Assembly (NCBI RefSeq): GCF_007565055.1
Contig: NC_044564.1
Location: 81,364,563 to 81,428,562 of the forward strand
DNA from: Rhinopithecus roxellana
Lineage: Eukaryota; Chordata; Mammalia; Primates; Cercopithecidae
Length of the DNA stretch: 64,000 bases
Direction: 5' to 3'
The notes beneath the pieces were generated by a model. It was not told the DNA's origin and did not search any database. It saw only the letters and a program-made list of their open reading frames with translations. Below are positions 1-10,868 of this stretch, piece after piece (the stretch's first letter is position 1; every line of letters begins with the position of its first letter). The position numbers were made by a program, and so were the translations under genes.

Positions 1-135
1 AGTACCATGAGAACAGGATATTGTATATCTTGTTCATGGCTATATCCCAGGATGTACACAGTAGTTGGCATTACAAACTACTCCAAGCATACGTATTGTA
101 CAATAATGAATTTGTATGATTATATGAACATTCTC
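1..135 (+). repeat. L2 LINE 3' end fragment
   Basis: The order of phrases (ccatgag-acagg, ttgt-tatcttgttca, ctatatccca, then a ttggca block) matches the 3' untranslated end of the ancient LINE L2 in sense orientation. It is strongly diverged and cut by the window edge. The family call rests on remembered consensus wording, not an alignment. Confidence 0.55.
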
Positions 136-184
136 TCTTGTTCTCTCTTTCCCTCTCTCTTCTTTTCCCTCTCTCTGTTCTTCA

Positions 185-285
185 AACTCCATGAAGGCAT
201 AAATCATGTTTATTTTGTTATTGTTGTCTCCATATGACTTCCAAAATAATTGGCACATAGTACATGCTTATAAATATTATAAACA
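185..285 (+). repeat. second L2-like 3' end
   Basis: A second copy of the same tail logic follows: aaactccatgaaggca, tttattttgttattgttgtct, then ttggcacatagtacatgctta and taaatatt. This is the typical L2 3' terminus. A CT-rich stretch (about 130-180) separates it from the first copy, so the two are either separate L2 insertions or an internal duplication. Confidence 0.55.
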
Positions 286-1839
286 AGCCTTTTGTTTCCA
301 GAGTAACTTATGTTAGCTTAATAGAAACTTTTGATTATGTTCTGATATTTGATGATAGTTTTAATATGTTTATATTTATTGCCTCACCTAGGTTACACCT
401 TTCTTATATCCCTTATTAGGGGCAAAGAGTTACCACATGTAAGGTGCTGCATAAATACAAGGCACAAATTTCACTTCCTCTATATCTGGCTATATCCTGT
501 ATGGATCATTGTTCTGTGTTATCTTTCTTAAGAGTTTATGGGATATTGCTATTATACTTTTACTTTTTTCATATTAGAATATAAGTGGATTTGTTTCTTT
601 TTCTTTTCTAAAAATTCATTTATTGTAGCTTACAAAAAAATAAGACATTTTAAGTAGGTAAGAAAGAGGTGGCAACAGGAAAACAAATGAAAATAGGAGT
701 GAGATCAATACACGAAAACCATGCTGTGACATACCAAGTATAATCTTTGCAAGGGTGAGCCTTGCATTTGACTCGAAGTGGCTGTCATAAAGAGGGTAAA
801 ATGGCTTTTATGTTATTTACTAATTTAAATTGTACAAATTAATATTTTTCTAAGGAATATGATTATTGCCAATAATAACACTAGAAATATTTCTCTCACA
901 GTTACCTTTGAGAATATCCACTTTAAACTAATGAACAACACCTCTCAACAACAGTCCTACTATTGAGAATTTTTCTTAGCATATTTATCACGTACCACAG
1001 CCTCATTCTGTAGAGGGAATTCCATCAGGGACCAACGCTTTATAGTCCAGGCCTGTGTCTTTCTGCTGATCTGGCTTAATCTGAGGAAGTGGGATTGTGT
1101 TCTTTTAGGAAACCCTGTGCTTTTGACAGACAGTTAGGTAGTAGTTTTGAGATCTATTCCCTTGGCTATACTTGGAGTGCTGATACATTCATATAATTGA
1201 AGAAACTTGTGTAATTTTCCAGGGAAACCATTTCCCTGGGGCAGAGATATGGATCCTCCGGACATGCAGTCCGCACTTTGAATAAAAGTACATTTTCATT
1301 ACTGGCAGGAGCCTTGCAGGAAACCCCAGGACACAGCAAAAGACCAAAAGCTAAAAAAATCAATAGTCAAGGATTCATAAAGATAGGTGAAATTTAAACA
1401 AACACCCTAGCAGTGGTTGTGTGAGCGAATCTGAACATTGCCTTGGCCAATTTGGCTTGAACTTCTTACTACTGAATATAAACTATTAATTTCTATTCCT
1501 TGAACAAAACTGATGGCAAGCGCAGGATTCTGCTTGGTGTCTGAGACAGGAGACAGAGTGCAGGACGTATCCCTTGGAGAAAGGGCACATTCTTTCTTGC
1601 ATTAGATAGTTTTCTTTCTTTAACGATGACTTTATTGCAGTTTGCGGATATACTTTAAGGAATATACAAAAATTAGATATAGCAGCAAATATTTCATGAG
1701 AATGAGAAAGGGAATTATCATTTAATCACTACAAACATCACACAACCCAGACATTTGCGCTAGTGAAGGACTGTAAAACTTAAACTTTAATATCTTCGTG
1801 GAAAATCCCCTGTTCTTCATCATTATAGAGCTGCAGAGG
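286..1839. other. no recognisable feature
   Basis: AT-rich sequence without a long open frame, clear repeat consensus, tandem array or splice-flanked exon that I can recognise. The short open frames here (for example 349-531 and 1166-1363) have no family resemblance and ordinary chance length. Confidence 0.5.
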
Positions 1840-2137
1840 GAATTATGGTGGTTATCAGAGGCTGGGCTGGGGACTTGGTAGATGGGGAAAGAAAGGGAAT
1901 ATGTTGGTCAAAAGACACAAAGTTTTAGTTAGGAGGAGTAAATTATATTCATCTTTTGCACAGCATGGTGATTGGAGTTAATCAATAATGTATATTTCAT
2001 AATAGCTAAAAGAGAGGATTTTAAATTATTTCACCACAAAGAAATAATATTTACATGCTTGGAAACACCACATGGTACCCAGTAAATATATGTATACAAT
2101 TATTATTTTTCTGTCAAAAATAAATAAAATAAAATAA
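1840..2137 (+). repeat. L1 (L1M type) 3'UTR end
   Basis: Shows the 3'UTR phrases of older L1 elements in sense order: ggtggttatcagaggctggg, an A/G-rich block, agcatggtgattggagtta, aatgtatatttcataatagct, agagaggattttaaat, cacaaagaaataat and a final A-rich tail (aataaaataaaataac) near 2118-2136. Only the last ~300 bp of the element is present, a usual 5'-truncated insertion. Degree of decay suggests a pre-primate or early primate insertion. Confidence 0.8.
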
Positions 2138-2739
2138 CATAGCCATAATCAGGTCCTTATGGCCGTAGAACTCCCTTATCCTTATATTATTCTAGGTGAT
2201 ATGATGGTTCTTCCTCAATGAATCCTTTGTAAGCTGAGTGTTAGCAAGGAGAAAGTTGTCCCTCCGGACTTGCTCTACACTAGCTGCCACACTGATTCCC
2301 TGAGACGGCCACAGCTGTGGCATTTCCCAGGCTCATACAGCATTCGTCTACTCTCACACATTTTCTGGAATAAGCAGGGCTTCTTCTACCTCCCCCAATT
2401 CTCTTCCTTGTATTGTTGCTCAGCTGGTGTACCCATTTTTTTCTCCCCAGACGTCCACCACCCAACACACACACAAGTATACAAATATATTTAAGACAAT
2501 GGGCATTTCGAAACTTAATTGAGATAGATTGGACTTTTTGTTAATCTGGAAATGTGAAGGATTGAGGCATGTGGTCTTATCTACAACCCAAATGATAAAT
2601 CCTGACAATGTTGTGGTTAGAGTGATACTGAAAAACACTGTGTTAACAAAGAACAAGTTTGCTGGGGCCATCCTTCTATGACTCCTGTGGTACCTGGATA
2701 AAGAGTCTAGAGCTAATTGAAAGTCAGGAACCATATTTT
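2138..2739. other. no recognisable feature
   Basis: Contains a somewhat GC-richer patch (2260-2460) and a short (CA) run near 2464-2475. Open frames on both strands here overlap one another and show no known protein motif. Confidence 0.45.
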
Positions 2740-3195
2740 CTTTATTGCCTCAACAAACCTTTGTTACTAATGGTGAATCCATATGGGTCTGCAGCAACCT
2801 CAGTTTTTGTCTCCTCAGAAGAAAGAATTCAAATGAGGGGCCTAAGGCAGAAATGGAGACCAATGTAGAGCAGGAGTGAAAGTTTATTAAAAAACTTCAG
2901 AGCAGGAATGAGAGGAAGTACACTTGGAAGAGGGCCAGAAAGGCTACTTGACAGATTAAGTGTGCAGTTTGACCTTTCAACTTGGGGGTTTATACATTGG
3001 CATACTTCTGGGGTCTTGTGTTCCTTCTCCCCTGATTTTTCCCCTGGGGTGGGGAGGTTGGTATGCGCAGACGCCTGCTAGCATTTGAGAGGGGCCACAC
3101 GTGCAGGGTGTTACCTGGAGTTGTAGGCATGCTCATTTGAGGCATTTTTCCCTTACTAGTCCGGTGTTCCTAGAGAAAGGTCATCGCCATTTTAC
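2740..3195 (-). repeat. retroviral LTR, family unresolved
   Basis: On the minus strand this reads as an LTR: a TATA-like tgtataaac near 2990, an AATAAA polyadenylation signal in the complement of 2883-2888, a pyrimidine-rich U5-like end with a GAGGAG-rich motif near 2812-2822, and no coding content. No second LTR or internal region adjoins it, so it is probably a solo LTR. Boundaries are uncertain because I could not find a convincing target duplication; I place the ends near 2762-2771 and 3189. Most likely a class I ERV. Confidence 0.6.
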
Positions 3196-4393
3196 CTCTT
3201 AATAAATATGAATAGTGTTTATTTCACATGATCATATTAATAATGATAAGACAAACATACATTTTGCAGATTACTCTGTAATCTAAAATGTGCTTTCATA
3301 TCTACTGATTCTTATTTGTTCTTCAAAGTTCTTTCAAACATGAAGGGAGAAAGCGATCTATTTTTAATTCTATCCTTTGATAAAATAGCATACAAACATT
3401 TCTACTTTCAGTTACGCAAAAATTACAGAACTCAATTTTGTTTGAATAGGAGTTCCACTATATTTTCAGTTCTTTGCACATCAGTCTGAATGGCAACCAG
3501 CCCTTTATTTAGGGTTTCTTCATCTTCAGCTGTTGGCACTGCCATCCTTTCAGCTACTCTTAGCCTCTAGAGCCTGTGTATAATAAATAATACAATCTGT
3601 TGGAAGCCTCTAACAGCTCTAAATGTTTCTGATAATGTGCCGGTGGCATTTTAGACCAGATTTTTAAAACTTCTGTAAAATATAGGTCTTACAAAACATT
3701 TATGGGTTTAAAAGGGCATACATTAATGAACTGCCTGACTTTATTTTAGATGAGACATCTATTTTCTATCTCAATCACTGAGTACTTATTGCTGCCTGCT
3801 ATTTAAATGGCTGGGGCAGCTAACCACCTATTAGAAATGACCACACTCTTTACCATATCTGCATTAAGCTTGATCTACAGGATTGCACTATTAGTTTGGG
3901 AACCAGTATATTAGAGACACAAACCTCAGATGAATAATAAGCTCCTGTTCAATTCTGAAAGAAAAAAAAAAAAGCATTTTGTTTCTCATTCACACCTACA
4001 AATCCTGCCTTCTCATGCTTTCAAATTCTAATCCCTGTGGCAGATTTCAGATAGCCCTTGGGGAAGAAGGTAAAGCTTCCATAGTGTTTCAAAATTAGGG
4101 CACAGATAAGAAAGAAAATAACAAAGGCAAGGCAAGCCCTGTATTTTCATCTCAAATCATTCTCTCAGAAAGTCCTAATGGGCAAGGTGGGATGTGTACA
4201 GGGATGAGTACTGTTTTAAGAATGCTTTTAAGAATGCTTTCAAGCCTCTTGAAATATAGCTAGTTTCATGCTAAGTGTAAAGAAGAAGTTTTTTGGAAAA
4301 AGAATTGTATTTGCTATTTGTGCATATAATGCAAACATTTCTAGTTCCTGAGGTTTTGAACACTGATATATTTTAAGAAGCTAGACTTGTGTT
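3196..4393. other. no recognisable feature
   Basis: AT-rich unique-looking sequence. A short poly(A) run lies at 3961-3973. I see no gene or repeat that I can support. Confidence 0.5.
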
Positions 4394-4732
4394 CAAAGTG
4401 CTAAAATCTTTTTTTTTTTTTTTTTTTTTTGAGACAGAGTCTCACTCTGTCACCCAGGCTACTGTGCAGTGGCACAATCTCGGCTCACTGCAAGCTCCAC
4501 CTTCCAGATTCAGGCCATTCTCCTGCCTCAGCCTCCTGAGTAGCTGGGACTACAGGCACCCGCCACCATGCCCAGCTAATTTTTTGTATTTTTAGTAGAG
4601 ACGGGGTTTCACCATGTTAGCCAAGATGGTCTCATCTCGATCTCCTGACCTCGTGATCCACCCGCCTCAGCCTCCCAAAGTGCTGGGATTACAGGCATGA
4701 GCCACCACGCCAGCCCAAAGTGCTAAAATCTT
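4394..4732 (-). mobile_element. AluY-type SINE with target duplication
   Basis: A full-length antisense Alu: T-rich tail (the poly(A) complement) at 4409-4430, GAGACAGAGTCTC head, then both monomers, ending with gagccaccacgcc near 4700-4715. Diagnostic wording such as caagctcc, gccattctcctgcc and cctcgtgatcc favours AluY or a close relative. It is flanked by an identical 17-base repeat (4394-4410 and 4716-4732, caaagtgctaaaatctt; the first C may belong to the Alu), the target-site duplication of an L1-mediated insertion. Little decay, so one of the younger insertions here. Confidence 0.93.
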
Positions 4733-5757
4733 ATCCCATGTGGAGTATAAGAAAAAACTCAGTTAAACAGTTTAAGAATGCTGATCAACAGTCTAAATTT
4801 CCATTATTTATAATTTAGTTATTCAAAATTGGGGATGAACTTATTCATAATTTTAAAGGTCTTCTAATTCTGCATACTTAGCTAAGATTTGTGAAAAGTT
4901 TGAAATGGGGCCAGGGACATTTTCACAGTAAGGTGAAAACTATTTTGTTGAAGATAGAGAATTCATTGAAGAGAACACTTGAACTTATAAATGGGAGAAC
5001 ATCTCAAGTAGGTGTCAATGACACCTCAAGTATGATGGCTATAAATAATTCTCTCTTTGTCTTCTTTGACAGTGCTGTTCTGGCCTTCCTGGCTTTTCTC
5101 TTTTCTGGTAATTTGATCTCAATATTTGAACATTTATTAAGAAACTAAAATTGCTACTCTATTTCCAGGGAAAGCACAACCCTCTCACAAATTTGATATG
5201 CATTGATTGATCCAGGAATCTTTACTATTAATTATAATTTTAACACCAAATTTCATCCTACTTATCTAAACTATTTGATATTTGCTTCCTTGCTATGTCA
5301 GAAACAAAGTATTTCTAAAATGAAGCTCTATAGAAATCTAACTTAGTGACAAGTGTGTGCAAGAGATTATAATAGATTTAGTAATTTGTAGTATTTTCCC
5401 TTTGGTTGATATGTTACTTAATATTTATGTAACCACTGCTTTTCAATTTTATTAACACTTTTTGAATGTACTCTGTCTATCAAGAAACTCAGTGATAATT
5501 GCGATAGAATCAAGGATGAATAAAATGCTCTCTAGGCTTTTACTATAGCCTGCCAGGAAACTAGCTTCTGAATAAATTGTCAAAAAATTTGTTTAAATTA
5601 AATATATGAATTTTCAGGTGGTTAGATAAATTTTCTAAGATACAATGAAACCCTAACTTTTCTAAGATACACTAAAATGAAGCCAAATAAATAAACAAAA
5701 GGAACAGGTATTTTAAATAGGACATACGCAGCATAAATGAAAATTTAGGTTGTCCCG
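4733..5757. other. no recognisable feature
   Basis: AT-rich sequence. The 85-codon open frame at 4891-5148 has no recognisable domain, no splice context and no codon bias that I can judge, so I treat it as chance. Confidence 0.5.
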
Positions 5758-5804
5758 GATATATGCATATATATGTGTGCAGACATACTATATATATGTA
5801 TGCG
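5758..5804. repeat. TA/TG microsatellite, left half
   Basis: Alternating purine-pyrimidine stretch of ATATGCATATATATGTG type. It continues beyond the LTR at 6889-7050, so the LTR split one simple-repeat tract. Confidence 0.8.
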
Positions 5805-6888
5805 TATCGGGGGGAACCCCACCCCCGATGTTTAATGTGGGTTCTTTTGTATTTCCTAGGTATCTCTGCTGGGTTGAGAAATAAAGGGAAAGAGCACAAG
5901 AAAGAGAAATTTAAAGCTGGGTGTCTGGGGGAGACACCACATGTTGGCAGGATCCGTGATGTTCCCTGAGCCATAAAACCAGCAACTTTTTATTAGCGAT
6001 TTTCAAAAGGGTAGGGAGTGCATGAATAGGGTGTGGGTCACAGAGATCACATGCTTCACAAGGTAATAAAATATCACAAAGCAAATGGAGGCAGGGCAAG
6101 GTCACGGGACCACCAGATGGGGCGAAATTAAAATTGCTAATGAAGTTTCGGGCTCGCATTGTCATTGATAACATCTTATCAGGAAACAGGGTTTGAGAGC
6201 AGACAACCTGTCTGACCAAAATTTATTAGGCAGGAATTTTCTCATCCTAATAAGCCTGGGAGCGCTACAGGACACCAGGGCTTATTTCATCCCTTTGGCT
6301 TACACCATAAAAGATGGCACGCTTCTAAGGGGGTCATTCATAGGCCTACCCTCAGGGTGCTTTCTCTTTCTCAGGCATGTTCTTTGCTGAGAAAAAGAAT
6401 TCAGCGATATTTCTCCTATTTGCTTTTGAAAGAGGAGAAATATAGCTCTGTTCTGTCCGGCTCACTGGCGGCCAGTTCAAAGTTATCTCTCTTGTTCCCT
6501 GAACATTGCTGTTATCCTGTTCTTTTTTTAAGATGCCCAGATTTCATATTGTTCAAACACACATGCTCTACAAACAATTTGTGCACTTGACACAATCATC
6601 ACAGGGTCCTGAGGCGACATTCATCCTCCTCAGCTTACAAAGAAGGTGACGGGATTAAGAGATTAAAGTAAAGACAGGCATAGGAAATCACAAGGGCTTT
6701 GATTGGGGAAGTGATAAGTGTCCATGAAATCTTCACAATTTATGTTCAGAGACTGCAGTAAATACAGGCATAAGAAATTATGAAAGTATTAATTTGGGGA
6801 ATAAATGTCCATGAAATCTTCACAATTATGTTCTTCTGCCACGGCTTCAGCCAGTCCGTCTGTTCGGGCTCCCTGACTGCCCGCAACA
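5805..6888 (-). mobile_element. solo LTR, HML-type class II ERV, copy 1
   Basis: Read on the minus strand it starts TGTTGCGGGCAGTCAGGGA (complement of 6888 down) and ends in a C-rich GATA end (complement of 5805). Length 1084 bp. Flanks are tatgcg (5799-5804) and tatgtg (6889-6894), a 6-bp target duplication with one difference, as expected for the HERV-K/HML supergroup. No internal viral sequence remains, so it is a solo LTR produced by LTR-LTR recombination. Copy 2 at 8982-10051 is the same family in opposite orientation. I think of the MER11/LTR13 group but cannot fix the subfamily from memory. Confidence 0.85.
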
Positions 6889-7050
6889 TATGTGTGTGTG
6901 CATGTGTGTGTGGGGGGGGGGTGTGTTTTTTTATATATATATAGTATGTGTATACTATATGTGTGTGTGCATGTGTCAATATAGTACACACATACTACAC
7001 ATATATCATGTATATACATACATACACATATATAAATATACAGACACATA
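6889..7050. repeat. TG/TA microsatellite, right half
   Basis: A tatgtgtgtgtgcatg block, a G9 run at 6912-6920, a T run, then TA, TG and CA alternations to about 7050. Potentially Z-DNA forming and length-polymorphic. Read-through of all frames gives only low-complexity peptides. Confidence 0.85.
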
Positions 7051-7159
7051 TAGCAAGAATTAAAATATTCAAAGGCAATAAAATGGTGCCCTCTGGTCTC
7101 TGGCCCTTAGTGAAGAGCAAAGCAAAACTAAGTTTATCTCTCTAGGAATAATCCACAAT

Positions 7160-8790
7160 TTAGGCTCTCAAATTTTCAACGTATTAGAGTCAATGAAGTA
7201 AAACAAAGAGTGAGTGACAAAACACTACAAAAATGACCAGGGAGAGTTTAAATATAATAAAATGAAACTTTCAGAAATAAAATATTTATTGTTGAAATTA
7301 AAAGCTAAAATGAATATCTCTGTTTCAGAAGTAGAAAGCTGTAAAAAATGTTGCACTTGTTCCTAATAACAAAAGTAAGATATATCAATCACATATTTTT
7401 AGTTATTGTCATTATTTTTTCTCATCATTCATTACATAATAAAATATAAATGAACTAAATGAGCAAAACTCCAGAGAATGAAAGGAGAAAAGATCCAGGG
7501 GTACTCTCATCCATGTTGAAACAGAGGGCAAGGTATTTGTAATAGCTTAGGGTAAAGAAAATCAGTCTAATTTTTAAAAACTTTTAATTACAATGCTTTG
7601 ATTGGTTAACTGGAGTCAGAGGATTTTCTGACAAGAGCAGAACTGTACATCCTTCAAAATGCTAATCCACCACCCTCCACAGAATCCTGGAGGTTGCACC
7701 ATACAAACAGAAGCAGGAAAGAAAAAATGAGGGAAACTCTCCAAGGATTCCAGGTTTTCCAATAAGGAAGTGACAGGAGCAGGGCAGTAACTCTTCTGGC
7801 TATACAAATAACTCACTTCAGTCTTCATTGAATTTTTATATAAATGTAGAGCACAAAATAAAAATCTATGGAATGGCAAGAAAATGTGATACATATTTTT
7901 GAGAGGAAACAGTCATGGAATGAAACACAAAGAGAATGCAGATGTTGGAATTGTCAATCATAAACTTTCAAATACCTATGAGAAACTGTTAAGGGGTCTA
8001 GCTGAATGCATAAACAACATGAATAAAATATAGAGCTTTCCAGGAGATTTATGTAAACTAACAAAAATATCTTAAGGAAAATACTTAGGATCTATAATAA
8101 TACAACAGTAGAAAATGATGGGGCTGTTAGAAGACTAATTACAGGTCAATAGACAATGATATAATTTAATCACAAAAGACATTAGTGTCCAAAGACAAAG
8201 CATAAGTGGTCTCTTAGAGAATATAAAGTGATTTAACACTCATAAAGTCTCAGGGGAATAGAAAAAAACGGGATGTATAAAATACAGATAATTGCAGAGG
8301 TTTCCAAGGATGCTGAACAGCATCAAAGTGCAGATTAGTAAGTGCAAGACAAGTTAAAAAAAAAAAAAATAACTAGATCTAAGTATTCTATAATCCAATA
8401 AATATAATAAAAAATAGATCTTCATGGCATCTAGAGAAAAAAATGCACCTTATACATGAGGGCAAGTTATATGAATGGTAATATTTTATTAGAAACAATA
8501 AAAGCTAGAAGCAAGTAAAATTCAACCTTTATTGTCTTCAAATAAAATAATATCAATTTTGACTTTTATATCTACCAAAAATATTCTTTAGGAACTAAGG
8601 TAAATTAAGAACCTTTTTAGACAGATCAAAGCTAAAATAATTTGTCATCATAAATCCCTCACAAAAAATGATAAAAATTTTTAGGCTGGAGAAAAAGATT
8701 CCTTCCTTCAGATGTTGAAATTTTGCATCTGAAGGAAGAAATGAAGAGCCCCATAAAGGTAAATATGTGAGTGAAATAAAGGACTGATAT
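7160..8790 (+). repeat. ancient L1M/HAL1-like ORF1 remnant
   Basis: The order of phrases is that of the coding region of very old L1/HAL1 elements: an A-rich coiled-coil-like part (agtcaatgaagtaaaac, gaaattaaaagctaaaatgaa), a middle block with ccagggg and cagcatcaaagtg, then tctaccaaaaatattcttta, aactaaggtaaattaagaac, agacagatcaaagctaa and gaagagccccataaaggtaaatatgtgagtg near the end. Frames are heavily broken. HAL1 elements carry only ORF1; I cannot separate HAL1 from L1M5 without alignment. Confidence 0.6.
8702..8738. other. perfect 13-bp stem hairpin
   Basis: CTTCCTTCAGATG (8702-8714) and its exact reverse complement (8726-8738) are separated by 11 nt. After one mismatch the pairing goes on for three more bases outward (8698-8700 with 8740-8742). 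It lies within the L1M/HAL1 remnant, whose consensus has only a weaker version of this symmetry. Confidence 0.8.
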
Positions 8791-8981
8791 TGGTAACAAA
8801 TTTGCTTGTTTGTGGGTGCCTACCTAAGTATATATGTAGACACATGCACACACTTGAAGTATGTGCGTGTGTGTGTTCCAGCCGAATTGAATAGTGATTG
8901 CATTTACTCCCCCAATAAATCAGTAAAACAGATAAAACAACAATTTTTAGACAGCGTATGCCTGCAATTCCTGATAGATGA

Positions 8982-10051
8982 TGTTGTGGGAAGTCAGGGA
9001 CCCTGAACGGAGGGACTGGCTGGAGCCAAGGCAGAAGAACATAAATCGTGAAGATTTCATGGACATTTATCAGTTCCCAAAATTAATATTTGTATCATTT
9101 ATTACATCTGTCTTTACTGCAATCTCTGAACATATATTCTGAAGATTACATGGACATTCATCACTTCTCCAGTCAATACTCTTATAATTTCTTATGCTTG
9201 TCTTTAATCTCTTAATGCTGTTAACCTTCTTAAACTGAGAATGTATGTCACCTCAGGACCACTATTGCACAAATTGATTGTAGAACATGTGTGTTTGAAC
9301 AATATGAAATCTGATTATAAAACATGTGTTTGAACAATATGAAATCAGTACACCCTGAAAAAGAACAGAATAACAGCAACTTTTAGGGAACAAGGGAAGA
9401 TAACCATAAGGTCTGACTGCCTGCAAGGTCAGGTAGAATACAGCCATATTTTTCTTCTTGCAGAAAGCGAGTAGGAGAAATATCACTGAATTCTTTTCCC
9501 AGCAAGGAATAACCCTGGGGAAGGAATGCATTCCTGGGGGTAGGTCTACAGAAGGATGCTCTGGGAGTGTCTGTCTTATGCAGTTGAGATAAGGACTGAA
9601 ACATGCCCTGGTCTCCTGCAGTACCCTCAGGCTTACTAGGATTGGGAAATTCCAGCCTGATAAATTCTAGTCAGACCAGTTGGCTGCTCTCGAACCCTGT
9701 TTCCTGTTAAGATGTTTATCAAGACAATGCTTGCACAGTGGGACATAGACCCTCATCGGTAATTCTAATTTGCCTTGCCTTATGATCTTTATTGCCCTTT
9801 GAAGCCTGTGATCCTTGTGATCTACTCCCTGTTCGTACACCCCCTCTCCTTTTAAAATCCCTAATAAAAACTTGCTGATTTTGTGGCTCGGGGTTGCCAT
9901 CATGGTTCTACCAATATGTGATGACACCCCCAGAGGCCCAGCTGTAAAATTTCTCTCTTTGTACTATTGCTCTTTATTTCTCAGACAGGCTGACACTTAG
10001 GGAAAATAGAAAGAATCTATGTTGAAATATTGGGGGCTGGTTTCCCTGATA
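8982..10051 (+). mobile_element. solo LTR, HML-type class II ERV, copy 2
   Basis: Starts TGTTGTGGGAAGTCAGGGA and ends with TTTCCCTGATA, 1070 bp, flanked by agatga (8976-8981) and agatgg (10052-10057), a 6-bp target duplication with one difference. It has the same internal order as the complement of copy 1, including two imperfect copies of a block of about 110 bp (gaagatttcatggacattta at 9050 and its relative at 9142). An AATAAA at 9863-9868 follows a tttaaaatccct TATA-like stretch. Solo, with no gag, pol or env. Confidence 0.87.
9276..9347 (+). repeat. 37/35-bp tandem duplication inside LTR copy 2
   Basis: Units 9276-9312 and 9313-9347 both read gatt-(g/a)ta-aacatgtg...tttgaacaatatgaaatc. 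Copy 1 has this segment only once (complement of about 6540-6585), so the duplication arose in copy 2 or in its source lineage. Confidence 0.85.
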
Positions 10052-10057
10052 AGATGG

Positions 10058-10500
10058 AAAACGTAAAAGGTGAGCTCCATGATTTTAACACTTTATTGCC
10101 TGGAAGCAGTTTTGAGGCACAAGAAATGAGAAATGAAACAAAGTACAGTACTTATTGAGTATATAAGACAGAGGTTGTATTTCAGGGAGACCAGAGTAGC
10201 TACAACTTGAAGTTGCAAGGTCAAGTCCTAGAAAGAAGACAACTGGGGGTGGTAGTATGGGCGTGGGAGGAGGGAGAGAGAGGGAGAGAATGCTCAAAAT
10301 AGAGTATTCTCAAGTCTATGCTGAAATTCTATTTTATGAATGAGAAACAAGTTAAGCACATTGGAAAGATGAGAGTAAAATAATTATTTCTAGAAGTCAC
10401 ACAGGACAGGTTGGCTGGATACTCCAAATGTAACTGGACAAATTGATGCAAGAAAAAGATGAACTCAGGAATTCCATTTCTAAGTTCAAATGCCACATAA
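10058..10500. other. no recognisable feature
   Basis: Unique-looking sequence with a GA-rich patch near 10265-10290. It directly precedes the THE1 element. Confidence 0.45.
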
Positions 10501-10505
10501 ACGAC

Positions 10506-10868
10506 TGTATTAGTCTGTTCTCATGCTGCTAATAAAGACATACCTGAGATGGGTAATTCATAAAGAAAAAGAGGTTTAATGGACTCACAGTTCCACATGG
10601 CTGGGGAGGCCTCACAACCATGGTAGAAGGCAAAGGAGAAGTGAAGTTATGCCTTACATGGAGGCAGGCAAGAGAGAGAGCATGTTCAGGGGAACTCTCC
10701 TTTATAAAACCATTAGCTCTCATAAGCCTTATTCACTGTCATGAGAAGAACATAGGAATGACACACCCCCATGATGTAATTACCTCCCACCACATCCCTC
10801 CCATGACATGTGGGAATTATGGGAGCTAGAATTCGAGATTTGGTTGGGGACACAGCCATACCATATCA
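10506..10868 (-). repeat. THE1 3' LTR (left copy)
   Basis: Downstream LTR in element orientation. Reads TGTATTAGTCTGTTCTCATG on the plus strand and ends CCATATCA. It is the better preserved of the two at the outer TGATATGG end. Confidence 0.9.

Noticed and set aside
4389..4595. Open frame with a phenylalanine run and typical SVTQA.VQW.. text
   Set aside because: It is the translation of antisense Alu plus its T-rich tail.
4891..5148. 85-codon open frame in non-repeat sequence
   Set aside because: No motif, no splice or promoter context, length expected by chance in 64 kb.
6746..7145. Frames with THTHT and CVCVY repeats
   Set aside because: Microsatellite next to the LTR; not coding.
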